The translations under genes and the position numbers were made by a program. Under the pieces are notes generated by a model. The model was not told where the DNA came from, ran no database searches, and saw nothing but the letters and a program-made list of their open reading frames with translations. Below, piece after piece: positions 38,464 through 47,428 of a stretch of DNA of 64,000 nt. Each line of letters opens with the position of its first letter. Positions within the stretch are counted from its first letter, which is position 1. The stretch comes from Candidatus Sodalis pierantonius str. SOPE. GTDB lineage: Bacteria; Pseudomonadota; Gammaproteobacteria; Enterobacterales; Enterobacteriaceae. The stretch is taken from contig NZ_CP006568.1 of assembly GCF_000517405.1 (NCBI RefSeq), positions 1,984,001-2,048,000 on the forward strand. The letters run 5' to 3'.

Positions 38464-38658
38464 ATGAACTACAACCAAACGCTTATCGTGCCTAATGGCA
38501 TTGAACATTGGGAGCCGCGCATCACTGGCCTTGAAGTCTACTCTGGCGAGAGAGGCGAAATCATCCTGAAACCCACGAAAATGGGCGTTGCCACTACTCG
38601 CTGGCCGCTCACTGCAAAAATGCGTGAGGCATTCATAAAGATTCTGATGCAGGCGTAA
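38464..38658 (+). CDS. Small hypothetical protein
   Basis: 64 residues, starting nine bases after GGAAGGAG, which makes translation likely. It contains GLEVYSGERGEIILKPTKMG and a C-terminal helix ending in MREAFIKILMQA. I do not recognise the family. Neighbouring genes look phage- or plasmid-derived, so a small accessory protein of that origin is the likely class. Confidence 0.55.
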   Translation: MNYNQTLIVPNGIEHWEPRITGLEVYSGERGEIILKPTKMGVATTRWPLTAKMREAFIKILMQA

Positions 38659-38688
38659 TCCCACCCACCACCCTATCGAGGCTCAACC

Positions 38689-39297
38689 ATGCAATTGCAA
38701 AATCGGGAGTTCGCGCTCCCTGCCCTCGCTGAGCCTGAAATCAGGCCAGCAGAGAGCGATATAGCCACCTTGCGCCGTCAGGTCATCTCTGGTGACTGGA
38801 CGCCCATCAACAACGGCACATGCACGTTAACCGACCTTGGCTTGCGGCATAACGGTAACGGCCTTGTTTGGCTGCACTCTGGCGTCTCTGTCCATGAGGC
38901 TGATAGCGATGCCGCGTTGACGGGAAGTGATAAAATATCGCATGAGTATCACAGGGGCTTACGCCCAGACAATATATTGAAAAGTAATGGTTATTTTGGT
39001 TTTGTGCATCCACATAAAATCGATGATTACTACCTGAATATCCTAACTAATAGCGCCACACGTGCCATTTTTGAGCAACGAAAGGATGGTAAGCCACTGG
39101 CAACTTTTGCCTTACAGTTCTCCGTCAACGAACGCAAGAAAGCGGCTGATGGTTGGGCGCTTTACCGTAATCCTATCCAACCGGACAAGTACACCATATT
39201 CGATACAAAGCGTTATTCGGGGCTGGCTTCAGTCTACGAACGTAAAGGTTGGAATCGTGAACCTGTAAACTATTTCGCGAAGATCATTACGGGATAA
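38689..39297 (+). CDS. Hypothetical protein of mobile-element type
   Basis: 202 residues, beginning 30 bases after the previous gene in the same direction (weak GGCTC site before ATG). The sequence is mixed alpha/beta without signal peptide or membrane segments. Distinct stretches are SGDWTPINNGTCTLTDLG, NGYFGFVHPHKIDDYY and KYTIFDTKRYSGLASVYERKGW. I do not recognise the family. The arrangement with 38464 and 39317 suggests one operon of an integrated element cut by IS21 at its far end. Confidence 0.55.
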   Translation: MQLQNREFALPALAEPEIRPAESDIATLRRQVISGDWTPINNGTCTLTDLGLRHNGNGLVWLHSGVSVHEADSDAALTGSDKISHEYHRGLRPDNILKSNGYFGFVHPHKIDDYYLNILTNSATRAIFEQRKDGKPLATFALQFSVNERKKAADGWALYRNPIQPDKYTIFDTKRYSGLASVYERKGWNREPVNYFAKIITG

Positions 39298-39316
39298 CGC
39301 CGAGTTCGGCAAGTTA

Positions 39317-39643
39317 ATGGGGCGGCTAGGATATGTGCCAGTGCGGACTCGCAAAATTAACGGGAAGTGGGAAACATTTTGGTTATACCGCTCGTCGCGT
39401 AAAGAATTCGCTGGCAATACCCCCTTGCGAGCAGAGAAGCCCTTGCCACGTAAGGCTTTTATTCCATTTGTGCAAGCGTCAGAACGTGAGCGCTTCGGCT
39501 TCAAACGCATCCCCGTCGATGGTAAATGGCTGCATGTCTACGCCGACCATATCCGCTTTCTGACGAAGAAACGCATCCGCATCGATGGGCGACAATTAAC
39601 CGGCTATACAGCCAAAGGCATTAGCATGGAAATGCTGGGCTAA
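39317..39643 (+). CDS. Hypothetical basic protein of mobile-element type
   Basis: 108 residues from ATG 39317, very basic (RKEF, KPLPRK, TKKRIRIDGR). The frame is open further upstream with DNAEFGKL preceding the ATG, so the natural start may lie before it and overlap the previous gene. The pattern RLGYVPVRTRKINGKWETFWLY resembles phage or plasmid accessory proteins. No domain is recognised. Confidence 0.5.
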   Translation: MGRLGYVPVRTRKINGKWETFWLYRSSRKEFAGNTPLRAEKPLPRKAFIPFVQASERERFGFKRIPVDGKWLHVYADHIRFLTKKRIRIDGRQLTGYTAKGISMEMLG

Positions 39644-39797
39644 GGGGTATGTGCAGAAAAGCCCGCATTCCACAAGGGCTACAGCGATTTTGTGCAGCCC
39701 AGCAAGAAGTGAAATACAACAACACTGGCGGTGCCTGAAGGGACGTGCAATCCCAACAGACACCTAACCCAAAACCTACTGTAATAGGATTTGAGCT

Positions 39798-39935
39798 ATG
39801 AAAAATAGTACAGCGCCCGCACGCGCATTGAAAGTGCAACCGTTCACCAGCAGCGAGGTTGTTCATTTTGCGTTCACCTCGAAGCATCGGATCACGCGTC
39901 AGAGTATCTACCGCCTTAATGTTGGGGGTGTGCTG
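39798..39935 (+). pseudogene. Short ORF interrupted by IS21
   Basis: Forty-six codons from ATG 39798 (RBS TAGGA upstream) with SSEVVHFAFTSKHRITRQSIYRL, cut by the IS21 copy at 39936. Joining the sequence across IS21 and the IS256 copy D lets the frame run on to overlap the start of the HTH gene at 43819. The two were probably adjacent overlapping genes of a satellite phage or plasmid. The upstream segment 39650-39720 holds a short frame with EKPAFHKGYSDFVQPSKK, a pattern I associate with phage Ash-type leaders. Confidence 0.5.
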
Positions 39936-40052
39936 GTTCCGGTCACATCCGATCACTGATTCCGATCGCCCGATCAGCGATTCCGATTCTGTCCGATCGC
40001 TCATCTTCTGTTCCGCCATACTCTGGAGACTTTTAGCTTCCGGGGGCATGGC

Positions 40053-41603
40053 ATGGCACGTAAAAAGAAGAAAGCGAGAACGGAAATGTGCATCTATATT
40101 AATGTCTTACGTATGAAATTCGAGCAGCGTCGCTCGAATCGCACTATCGCAGCAGCGCTCGGCATAGGCTGTACTACCGTGCACGATATCCTCGGCCGAT
40201 TCACGGTAGCTAACCTGGTCTGGCCATTGCCGGCGGAACTGTCCCCCGTCGACCTCGACCGCCTGCTCTATCCCGGCAAATCCGGAAAAGTTATCAATAC
40301 TTTACCCAGCTGGCTTGATATCGATACCGAGTTAAGCCGCAAGGGCATGACCAAGCAGCTGCTCTGGATGGAATATCAGTCCGCCGTGGGCGGTGATGCC
40401 CTCGGTTACTCACAGTTTTGTGCACTGTTCCGTGACTGGAAAAAGAAGCAGCGGCGTTCCATGCGCATGGAGCACAAGGCTGGCGAAAAGCTCTTCATCG
40501 ACTTCTGTGGCCCCACCGTACCTATCGTCAACCCTGCGACCGGTAGCGTACGCCAGGTCGCTATCTTCGTCGCTGCCATGGGCGTGTCAGGCTATGCGTA
40601 TATCGAAGCCTGCGAAGGCCAGGACATGGCATCGTGGCTCAACGCCAATAGCCTCTGTCTGCACTTCATGGGTGGGGTTCCGGAGCTGATGATACCTGAT
40701 AATCTGCGCAGCGCTGTCAGCACCCCTGACCGCTATGAGTCGGTCATAAACCAGAGCTACCAGGCGCTGGCAAATCACTATGAGACAGTGGTGCTACCGG
40801 CGCGCCCGAGAAAACCGAAAGACAAGGCGAAGGCAGAATCAACTGTGCAGCTGGTAGAACGCTGGGTTTTGGCCCGGTTGCGTAAACGTAGGTTCTACTC
40901 GCTGGCCGAACTCAACCAGGTGATACGAGAACTCAATCATGAGTTGAATCTGCGCCCGATGCGTCATTACGGCGGACAAAGTCGCCTTGAACGCTTCAAG
41001 CAGCTGGACAAACCGGCTCTTGGGCCTCTACCGCCCACACAATGGGAATACAGTGAGTATCTCGTTGCCCGAGTGGGACCTGATTACCACATAGACTACG
41101 GCAAAAACTGGTACTCGGTGCCGCATCCGCTGGTTGGCGAGCGCGTTGACGTCATCGCCACCCAACGGCTGGTGCAAATCCACCATAAGGGCGTCTGCGT
41201 GGCTACGCACCCTCGCAGCGATAATGCCTATAGGCACACGACTCAGGCGGCGCACATGCCGGCTAACCATAAGGGGCAGAGTCAGTGGACGCCGGAAAGG
41301 CTGTGCAGTTGGGCGCTGTCGGTGGGTGTGTGCACACTGAAAGTGGTCGAGTCCATCCAAAAGAGCAAAGCCCATCCGGAGCAGGCTTACCGCTCCGTGC
41401 TGGGGCTACTCAATCTGCAACGGCGCTATGAGACGACGCGACTGGAGAAGGCCTGCGCGCTGGCGTTGGAGAAAGGGTGCATTAACCGCTCTTTCATAGC
41501 CAACGTATTGAAACACGGTCGTGAAAGTGAGGTCACCCAGGACGGAGCCGGCGTATCAATGCTGGTTCACGAAAACCTCCGAGGTCCGGACAGTTATCAC
41601 TAA
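40053..41603 (+). CDS. istA: IstA transposase
   Basis: 516 residues. The N-terminal part is a helix-turn-helix (MKFEQRRSNRTIAAALGIGCTTVHDIL). The DDE core has Asp in KLFIDFCGPTV (near 152), Asp in LMIPDNLRSAV (near 213) and Glu in KAKAESTVQLVERWV (near 270). A C-terminal DNA-binding region follows. It moves IS21 together with IstB, whose gene starts 11 bases after the stop. Intact and probably active, and able in principle to mobilise the dead copy 1. Confidence 0.95.
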   Translation: MARKKKKARTEMCIYINVLRMKFEQRRSNRTIAAALGIGCTTVHDILGRFTVANLVWPLPAELSPVDLDRLLYPGKSGKVINTLPSWLDIDTELSRKGMTKQLLWMEYQSAVGGDALGYSQFCALFRDWKKKQRRSMRMEHKAGEKLFIDFCGPTVPIVNPATGSVRQVAIFVAAMGVSGYAYIEACEGQDMASWLNANSLCLHFMGGVPELMIPDNLRSAVSTPDRYESVINQSYQALANHYETVVLPARPRKPKDKAKAESTVQLVERWVLARLRKRRFYSLAELNQVIRELNHELNLRPMRHYGGQSRLERFKQLDKPALGPLPPTQWEYSEYLVARVGPDYHIDYGKNWYSVPHPLVGERVDVIATQRLVQIHHKGVCVATHPRSDNAYRHTTQAAHMPANHKGQSQWTPERLCSWALSVGVCTLKVVESIQKSKAHPEQAYRSVLGLLNLQRRYETTRLEKACALALEKGCINRSFIANVLKHGRESEVTQDGAGVSMLVHENLRGPDSYH

Positions 41604-41614
41604 GGAGAATAAAT

Positions 41615-42364
41615 ATGGATACACTGTTAATGGCTCTGCGAGAGCTGAAGTTGTCGGCAATGGTCCAGGCGTTGGAGACGCAACGCGAACTCCCGGGGAG
41701 TTATGGGGAGCTGGGGTTCGAGGAGCGGTTGTCGTTGATGGTAGAAGCGGAAAATTTGCATAGAAAAAACAACCATATATGCCGTATGCGACGGCAATCG
41801 CAAATGCGCTTGCAGGCAAAACCGGAAGATATCCGTTATATCCCTAGCCGAGGAGTGACACCGGAACAGATGCGAGATCTGCTAGGAGGACAATATCTGA
41901 AATATCAGAAAAGCATACTCATCACGGGGCCGACAGGTACGGGCAAAACCTGGCTCAGTTGTGCGCTTGGTGAGCAGGCATGCCGGCAGCAATATAGCGT
42001 GCGTTACTGGCGAGTGGGTCGGTTGCTGGCCCATCTTCACCAGTGTCAGGTAGACGGGACCTATCTAAAACAGCTTAAGCAGTTAGAAAAAATAGAGTTA
42101 CTGATCTTGGACGACGTGGGCCTAGAATCAATAAGTCCGATGCAGGCAACGATGCTGTTGGAGGTGATGGAAGATCGCTACGACAAAAGCAGCAGCATCC
42201 TGATCAGTCAACTGCCGGTGAAAAAATGGTATGGACTGATAGAAAACCCCACGACAGCTGACGCGTTACTCGATCGGTTAGTACACCCCAGCTATAGACT
42301 GGAACTTAAAGGCGAATCACTACGCAAAGAGCAAGGAGTAGCCAGCACAGGAAAAATAGACTAA
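41615..42364 (+). CDS. istB: IstB helper ATPase
   Basis: 249-residue AAA+ ATPase with Walker A GPTGTGKTW (near 107), Walker B LLILDDVGLE (near 165) and the family C-terminus. It has an AAGGAGAATAA ribosome site. It assembles on target DNA and stimulates IstA. Intact. Confidence 0.95.
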   Translation: MDTLLMALRELKLSAMVQALETQRELPGSYGELGFEERLSLMVEAENLHRKNNHICRMRRQSQMRLQAKPEDIRYIPSRGVTPEQMRDLLGGQYLKYQKSILITGPTGTGKTWLSCALGEQACRQQYSVRYWRVGRLLAHLHQCQVDGTYLKQLKQLEKIELLILDDVGLESISPMQATMLLEVMEDRYDKSSSILISQLPVKKWYGLIENPTTADALLDRLVHPSYRLELKGESLRKEQGVASTGKID

Positions 42365-42501
42365 ACCCGAGTCAGAAGATGAGCAAACACGTGATAGAAT
42401 ATCACTGGAATGGGTGATCGGAAAATATCGGAATAACTGATCGGATGTCGCCGGAACAGCTGATCGGATACGTCGGAATCTGCAGGGGTGCTGTATGAAG
42501 G

Positions 42502-43816
42502 GACCCTGTACACGATTCTGTGTAAATGCCTTTTCTCAGAAGTGACCGTCCAGGCGGTCACCGAACTCGATAATAAAGCGGCTCATTGCCATGCGCCAGT
42601 CCCTCAAAGGCATTGTCCATTTCTGTGAGGCCGCCTGTATCGCCAGCCACACCACCTTTTTCACTGCGTCGTCGGTCGGGAACACCTTGCGCTTTTTGAT
42701 GGCATGCCGGATCACGCTGTTTAACGACTCGATGGCGTTGGTCGTGTAGATCACCTTGCGGATGTCCGTTGGGTAGGCAAAGAACGTGGCCAGATTGGCC
42801 CAGTTTGCCTGCCAGCTTCGACTTATTTGCGGGTAGCGGATGTCCCAGGCACTGGAGAACGCTTCCAGCGCCTGCAAGTCGGCTTCTTCCGTAGGGGCCT
42901 GATAAATAGCTTTCAGGTCGCGGGTGACGGCCTTGTAGTCCTTCCAGGAGACGAACCGCAGGCTGTTGCGCACCATATGCACGATACACAGCTGGAGCCG
43001 CGCCTCCGGATACACCGCGTTAATAGCGTCAGGGAAACCTTTCAGCCCGTCTACGCAGGCGATAAGGATATCGTTCAGGCCGCGGTTTTTCAGCTCTGTC
43101 AGCACGTTCAGCCAGAACTTTGCGCCTTCATTTTCGGCCAGCCACATACCTAGCAACTCTTTCTGGCCTTCGATGTTGATGCCCAGCGCCAGGAACACAG
43201 ATTTGTTGATGATGCGGCTGTCCTGCCGGACTTTTAGAACGATACAGTCAAGATAAACAATGGGATAGACTGCATCCAGAGGCCGGTTTTGCCATTCGAC
43301 AACCTGCTCCATGACCGCATCGGTGACCTTTGAAACCAGCGCCGGCGAGACATCGGCGTCATACAGCTCTTTGAACGCGGCGGCGATCTCGCGGGTGGTC
43401 ATCCCTTTGGCGTACAACGATAAAATCTGGTTATCCATCCCGGTAATCTGGGTCTGGTTCTTCTTCACCAGTTGCGATTCAAAGGAACCGTCACGATCGC
43501 GCGGAGTACGCAGCGCCAGCGGGCCATCGCCAGTGGTAACGGTTTTTGTGGAATAGCCGTTGCGGGCGTTGGTCCCCGGTTTAGGCTGATTTTTATCGTA
43601 GCCGAGGTGATGGGTCATTTCGGCATTGAGAGCTGCTTCGACGCTAATTTTTTTCAGCAGCCGATCGAAGTGACTGAGATCTTCAGGGGTTTTGAGATTT
43701 TTGGCCAGTTCGTTAGCCAGAGCCTGCAACTGTTTTTCGTCCATAAATTAACCTGTTTTTGATGTTGGATTGAACATATCAAAATCAGGCAAATACACAA
43801 ATTTCTAAACAGGCTC
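42502..43816 (-). mobile_element. IS256-family element, copy D (intact)
   Basis: 1315 bp with both terminal repeats and a perfect 9-bp target duplication GTATGAAGG (42493-42501, 43817-43825). It lies just outside the IS21 copy 2, so it came later. The right-hand duplication contains the ATG of the HTH gene at 43819, leaving that gene with its start but a new upstream region. Confidence 0.97.
42536..43744 (-). CDS. IS256-type transposase, intact
   Basis: 402 residues with Asp166, Asp232, the C253-H256 pair and Glu339. It differs from copy E by Ser/Gln changes (SFESQ, QTQITG) and Asp for Gly (EEADLQ). One of two complete source genes in the window. Confidence 0.96.
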   Translation of the reverse strand: MDEKQLQALANELAKNLKTPEDLSHFDRLLKKISVEAALNAEMTHHLGYDKNQPKPGTNARNGYSTKTVTTGDGPLALRTPRDRDGSFESQLVKKNQTQITGMDNQILSLYAKGMTTREIAAAFKELYDADVSPALVSKVTDAVMEQVVEWQNRPLDAVYPIVYLDCIVLKVRQDSRIINKSVFLALGINIEGQKELLGMWLAENEGAKFWLNVLTELKNRGLNDILIACVDGLKGFPDAINAVYPEARLQLCIVHMVRNSLRFVSWKDYKAVTRDLKAIYQAPTEEADLQALEAFSSAWDIRYPQISRSWQANWANLATFFAYPTDIRKVIYTTNAIESLNSVIRHAIKKRKVFPTDDAVKKVVWLAIQAASQKWTMPLRDWRMAMSRFIIEFGDRLDGHF

Positions 43817-43818
43817 GT

Positions 43819-44106
43819 ATGAAGGTGTTCGACCCGACCCAGCACCCCGAGCTGCGCAACCTTTTTCCTGAACTGACGCCTGTTCAATTTGAAACATCGC
43901 TTCTTTTTTCTCTCGGTTGTTCACAGAAAGAAATTTCCTCATTTTGCTCAGTTGCTTACAAAGTCGTTAAACAAGCGATAGCAGAGGCAAAATCCAAATT
44001 TGAAACGCAATCATTAACGGGATTACTAACAGCATTTCATATTCGCTTAGTTCTATTTGCGTTATATGGTTGCCAAGGACAAAATGCGTCATACAAAAAA
44101 GGCTAG
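43819..44106 (+). CDS. Small LuxR-like HTH protein
   Basis: 95 residues: LFPELTPVQFETSLLFSLGCSQKEISSFCSVAYKVVKQAIAEAKSKF reads as a LuxR/GerE-type DNA-binding domain (LTPxQ opening, recognition helix after CSQKEIS), with no sensor domain. Proteins of this size occur in enterobacterial mobile elements. IS256 copy D sits immediately upstream and has removed its native promoter and ribosome site, so expression is doubtful. AT-rich. The target is unknown. Confidence 0.6.
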   Translation: MKVFDPTQHPELRNLFPELTPVQFETSLLFSLGCSQKEISSFCSVAYKVVKQAIAEAKSKFETQSLTGLLTAFHIRLVLFALYGCQGQNASYKKG

Positions 44107-44206
44107 AAAAATATAGGTGTCTTTTAGGCACCTACGAATCCTTGCATAACAGCACAATACTGCCCACTCGTTAAGTAGTTAAATCTCTTTTCAAGGACGA
44201 TATTTA

Positions 44207-44482
44207 ATGAGTGGTACACGCCTAAAGCGGGAAGATATTTCTCCGCAGATCATACATATGTGTGAGAGCAACTCTAATCCCTGCCATATTCGTGATAGTG
44301 AATACCGCTATGTCTATATCAATCCGGCGATGGCTGAATTATTGGACTTGCCGAAAGGATTTAATATTGAAGGTAAGCTGATAACTGATATACCATCACT
44401 GGATGGCGGTCTTTTTAGAGGAAATTTACCGGCATGATAAAATCGTGATGAATAATAAAGCTACGCTATCTTTATTCATTAC
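44207..44482 (+). pseudogene. PAS-domain regulator, N-terminal fragment
   Basis: Begins with ATG 44207 behind AAGGA. The sequence HIRDSEYRYVYINPAMAELLDLPKGFNIEG is a PAS segment closely similar in layout to that of the PAS-LuxR protein at 35387-36136. A frameshift near 44410 moves the continuation (EEIYRHDKIVMNNKATLSLFI) to another frame, and IS256 copy E then cuts the gene at 44483. The DNA-binding end is absent from the window. Probably a second member of the same regulator family. Confidence 0.65.
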
Positions 44483-45797
44483 GAGCCTGTTTAGAAATTT
44501 GTGTATTTGCCTGATTTTGATATGTTCAATCCAACATCAAAAACAGGTTAATTTATGGACGAAAAACAGTTGCAGGCTCTGGCTAACGAACTGGCCAAAA
44601 ATCTCAAAACCCCTGAAGATCTCAGTCACTTCGATCGGCTGCTGAAAAAAATCAGCGTCGAAGCAGCTCTCAATGCCGAAATGACCCATCACCTCGGCTA
44701 CTATAAAAATCAGCCTAAACCGGGGACCAACGCCCGCAACGGCTATTCCACAAAAACCGTTACCACTGGCGATGGCCCGCTGGCGCTGCGTACTCCGCGC
44801 GATCGTGACGGTTCCTTTGAACCGCAACTGGTGAAGAAGAACCAGACCCGGATTACCGGGATGGATAACCAGATTTTATCGTTGTACGCCAAAGGGATGA
44901 CCACCCGCGAGATCGCCACCGCGTTCAAAGAGCTGTATGACGCCGATGTCTCGCCGGCGCTGGTCTCAAAGGTCACCGATGCGGTCATGGAGCAGGTTGT
45001 TGAATGGCAAAACCGGCCTCTGGATGCAGTCTATCCCATTGTTTATATTGACTGTATCGTTCTAAAAGTCCGGCAGGACAGCCGCATCATCAACAAATCT
45101 GTGTTCCTGGCGCTGGGCATCAACATCGAAGGCCAGAAAGAGTTGCTAGGTATGTGGCTGGCCGAAAATGAAGGCGCAAAGTTCTGGCTGAACGTGCTGA
45201 CAGAGCTGAAAAACCGCGGCCTGAACGATATCCTTATCGCCTGCGTAGACGGGCTGAAAGGTTTCCCTGACGCTATTAACGCGGTGTATCCGGAGGCGCG
45301 GCTCCAGCTGTGTATCGTGCATATGGTGCGCAACAGCCTGCGGTTCGTCTCCTGGAAGGACTACAAGGCCGTCACCCGCGACCTGAAAGCTATCTATCAG
45401 GCCCCTACGGAAGAAGCCGGCTTGCAGGCGCTGGAAGCGTTCTCCAGTGCCTGGGACATCCGCTACCCGCAAATAAGTCGAAGCTGGCAGGCAAACTGGG
45501 CCAATCTGGCCACGTTCTTTGCCTACCCAACGGACATCCGCAAGGTGATCTACACGACCAACTCCATCGAGTCGTTAAACAGCGTGATCCGGCATGCCAT
45601 CAAAAAGCGCAAGGTGTTCCCGACCGACGACGCAGTGAAAAAGGTGGTGTGGCTGGCGATACAGGCAGCCTCACAGAAATGGACAATGCCTTTGAGGGAC
45701 TGGCGCATGGCAATGAGCCGCTTTATTATCGAGTTCGGTGACCGCCTGGACGGTCACTTCTGAGAAAAGGCATTTACACAGAATCGTGTACAGGGTT
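44483..45797 (+). mobile_element. IS256-family element, copy E (intact)
   Basis: 1315 bp with both terminal repeats and an 8-bp target duplication TTCATTAC (44475-44482, 45798-45805). Confidence 0.97.
44555..45763 (+). CDS. IS256-type transposase, intact
   Basis: 402 residues: Asp166 (VYIDCIVLKV), Asp232 (ACVDGLKGFPDA), Cys253-His256, Glu339 (TTNSIESLN). Private changes are HLGYYKN, REIATAF and TNSIES. The start ATG follows the left terminal repeat by about 50 bases, with aggttaattt as a weak ribosome site. Complete; a possible source for the defective copies. Confidence 0.96.
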   Translation: MDEKQLQALANELAKNLKTPEDLSHFDRLLKKISVEAALNAEMTHHLGYYKNQPKPGTNARNGYSTKTVTTGDGPLALRTPRDRDGSFEPQLVKKNQTRITGMDNQILSLYAKGMTTREIATAFKELYDADVSPALVSKVTDAVMEQVVEWQNRPLDAVYPIVYIDCIVLKVRQDSRIINKSVFLALGINIEGQKELLGMWLAENEGAKFWLNVLTELKNRGLNDILIACVDGLKGFPDAINAVYPEARLQLCIVHMVRNSLRFVSWKDYKAVTRDLKAIYQAPTEEAGLQALEAFSSAWDIRYPQISRSWQANWANLATFFAYPTDIRKVIYTTNSIESLNSVIRHAIKKRKVFPTDDAVKKVVWLAIQAASQKWTMPLRDWRMAMSRFIIEFGDRLDGHF

Positions 45798-45818
45798 TTC
45801 ATTACCACTGCTTTTGGC

Positions 45819-46873
45819 CGCTTTGTTGAATAAATCCGAAATTTGTGACGACTTCCTTCCTATCAGGGCGATTGTTACATGATGCGGACGCTGTTTGGCA
45901 TTCCTAACAGTGTGATCCGGTTGAGTGCTTTAACCATTGCCATTGCCTCACCTACCTGCGCGTCATAGTCATGCAGACTCAGATGACCACCCAGAAGTGT
46001 TTTAAACCGGAACATGGCCGTTTCAGCCAGTGAACGCCGGTGATAACCTACTTTCTTTTTCCAGGTATCGTTATTGCCGCTCAGATGCTGATTTGCCACC
46101 GCATGATTACGCTCATGGTATCGAGCTGGCCAATATTGCGCACCACTTCGCGGTGGGATAAGCGGCTTTATTTTTTTCCTCAGCAGAGCATCATGACAGT
46201 AACGCGTATCGTAAGCACTGTCAGCCGACGCTTCCCTGATTTTCCGGTGGGTTTGGTTAATCAGCCCGGGCAGCGCCTGCGCATCTGTCGTACCGCTTAG
46301 CGATAAATCGGCACAGATAATTTCATGTGTCACGCTATCTACTGCCAGATGAAGCTTGCGCCATACTCTGCGCCTCTCAGCCCCATGCTGCCTGACTTTC
46401 CATTCGCCTTCGCCGAAGACTTTCAGGCCGGTGCCATCGATGACCAGGTGTGAGATTTCGCCGCGGGTTGGCGTTTTTATGCTGATGTCGACGGTTTTTG
46501 CTCGCCGGCTGACCAGAGAGTAATCTGGGCAGCGCAGCGACAGCCCCATCAGTTTAAAAATCGAGTCAACGAAACCCTGTAACGCCCGGAGCGAAAGGTT
46601 AAACACGCGCTTTATCATCAGAACCGTGGTAATGGCCATATCGGTGTAGTGAAGCGGCCGGCCACGATGTTCAGGTGGTGTACTCTCAGTCCATGCAGCA
46701 ATGGCTGACTCATCAAGCCATACTGTCAGGTCCCCCCGCTGCCTGAGCGCATTGTTATATGCGGGCCAGTTGGTAATTTTAAACTTTTGCTTTGCCATGG
46801 GGACCTGATGTTGAAACGAATGTAGTGATCAGAGCCGCCAGTCACCTAAAAGTTCGATTTATTCAACAAAGCC
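45819..46873 (-). mobile_element. IS5/IS903-type element, copy e
   Basis: 1055 bp with both ends. Flanks gcttttggc and ccggaaaaa do not match: the left flank belongs to the PAS/IS256 region and the right flank is the gcd gene. The element marks a rearrangement breakpoint. Confidence 0.94.
45875..46798 (-). CDS. IS5/IS903-type transposase
   Basis: 307 residues with Asp121, Asp193 and Glu259 intact. It shares LKVFGEGEW and DSVTHEI with copy a rather than b and d, so two sub-lineages of the element exist here. Confidence 0.95.
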   Translation of the reverse strand: MAKQKFKITNWPAYNNALRQRGDLTVWLDESAIAAWTESTPPEHRGRPLHYTDMAITTVLMIKRVFNLSLRALQGFVDSIFKLMGLSLRCPDYSLVSRRAKTVDISIKTPTRGEISHLVIDGTGLKVFGEGEWKVRQHGAERRRVWRKLHLAVDSVTHEIICADLSLSGTTDAQALPGLINQTHRKIREASADSAYDTRYCHDALLRKKIKPLIPPRSGAQYWPARYHERNHAVANQHLSGNNDTWKKKVGYHRRSLAETAMFRFKTLLGGHLSLHDYDAQVGEAMAMVKALNRITLLGMPNSVRIM

Positions 46874-47372
46874 CCGGAAAAAGGCAAAATCAGCAGCTCC
46901 GGTTCCGAGGCGGGTTTGCAACCCCAGTACGGGGTTCCCCTATGGCGTGACCCTAGAGGCCTTTTTATCGCCCTTTGGTTTACCCTGCAAGCAGCCCGCC
47001 TGGGGCTATATCGCCGGTGTGGATCTGAAGACCCATACTATTGCCTGGAAGCACCGTATCGGCACGGTACGCGACAGTTCTCCGCTGCCGCTGCCTTTTA
47101 AAATGGGGATGCCGATGCTGGGCGGACCGATCGCCACCGCCGGTAACCTGTTGTTTATCACCGCAACGGCGGACAATTACATCCGCGCGTTTGATGCCAC
47201 CAGCGGTAAACCGCTGTGGCAAGACCGTTTGCCGGCCGGCGGCCAGTCCACGCCAATGACCTATGAGGTCAACGGTAAGCAATATGTCGTCACCGCCGCG
47301 GGGGGACACGGTTCTTTCGGCACCAAGCTGGGGGACTATATCATCGCCTACGCGCTGCCGGACGAGAAATAA
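46874..47372 (+). pseudogene. gcd: Quinoprotein glucose dehydrogenase, C-terminal remnant
   Basis: The last ~165 codons of the membrane-bound PQQ-dependent glucose dehydrogenase (about 800 residues in E. coli), which oxidises glucose to gluconolactone in the periplasm. Visible blocks: LQPQYGVP, FLSPFGLPCKQPAWGYIAGVDLKT, NMG-type MGMPMLGGPI, GGQSTPMTYEVNGKQYVV, GGHGSFGTKLGDYIIAYALP. The 5' four-fifths are missing beyond IS copy e, and a shift near 46938 (after QPQYGVP) adds to the damage. Its terminator is preserved. Confidence 0.92.
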
Positions 47373-47400
47373 GCGCCTGCCTAAGCCAGTGAAAACACCG

Positions 47401-47428
47401 GGGCCGATAGCGATATCGGCCCTTTTTT
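47401..47428 (+). terminator. Terminator of gcd
   Basis: A perfect 9-bp stem GGGCCGATA-GCGA-TATCGGCCC followed by six T, about 30 bp after the gcd stop codon. Confidence 0.96.

Larger units (their letters stand above)
39936..42480 (+). mobile_element. IS21-family element, copy 2 (intact)
   Basis: About 2.55 kb with intact istA and istB and multiple terminal repeats (tccgatcactgattccgat units at the left, the corresponding cggaat and atcgga units at the right). The flanks gtgtgctg and gggtgctg are similar and may be an imperfect target duplication. The ends are estimated by comparison with copy 1. Confidence 0.92.
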
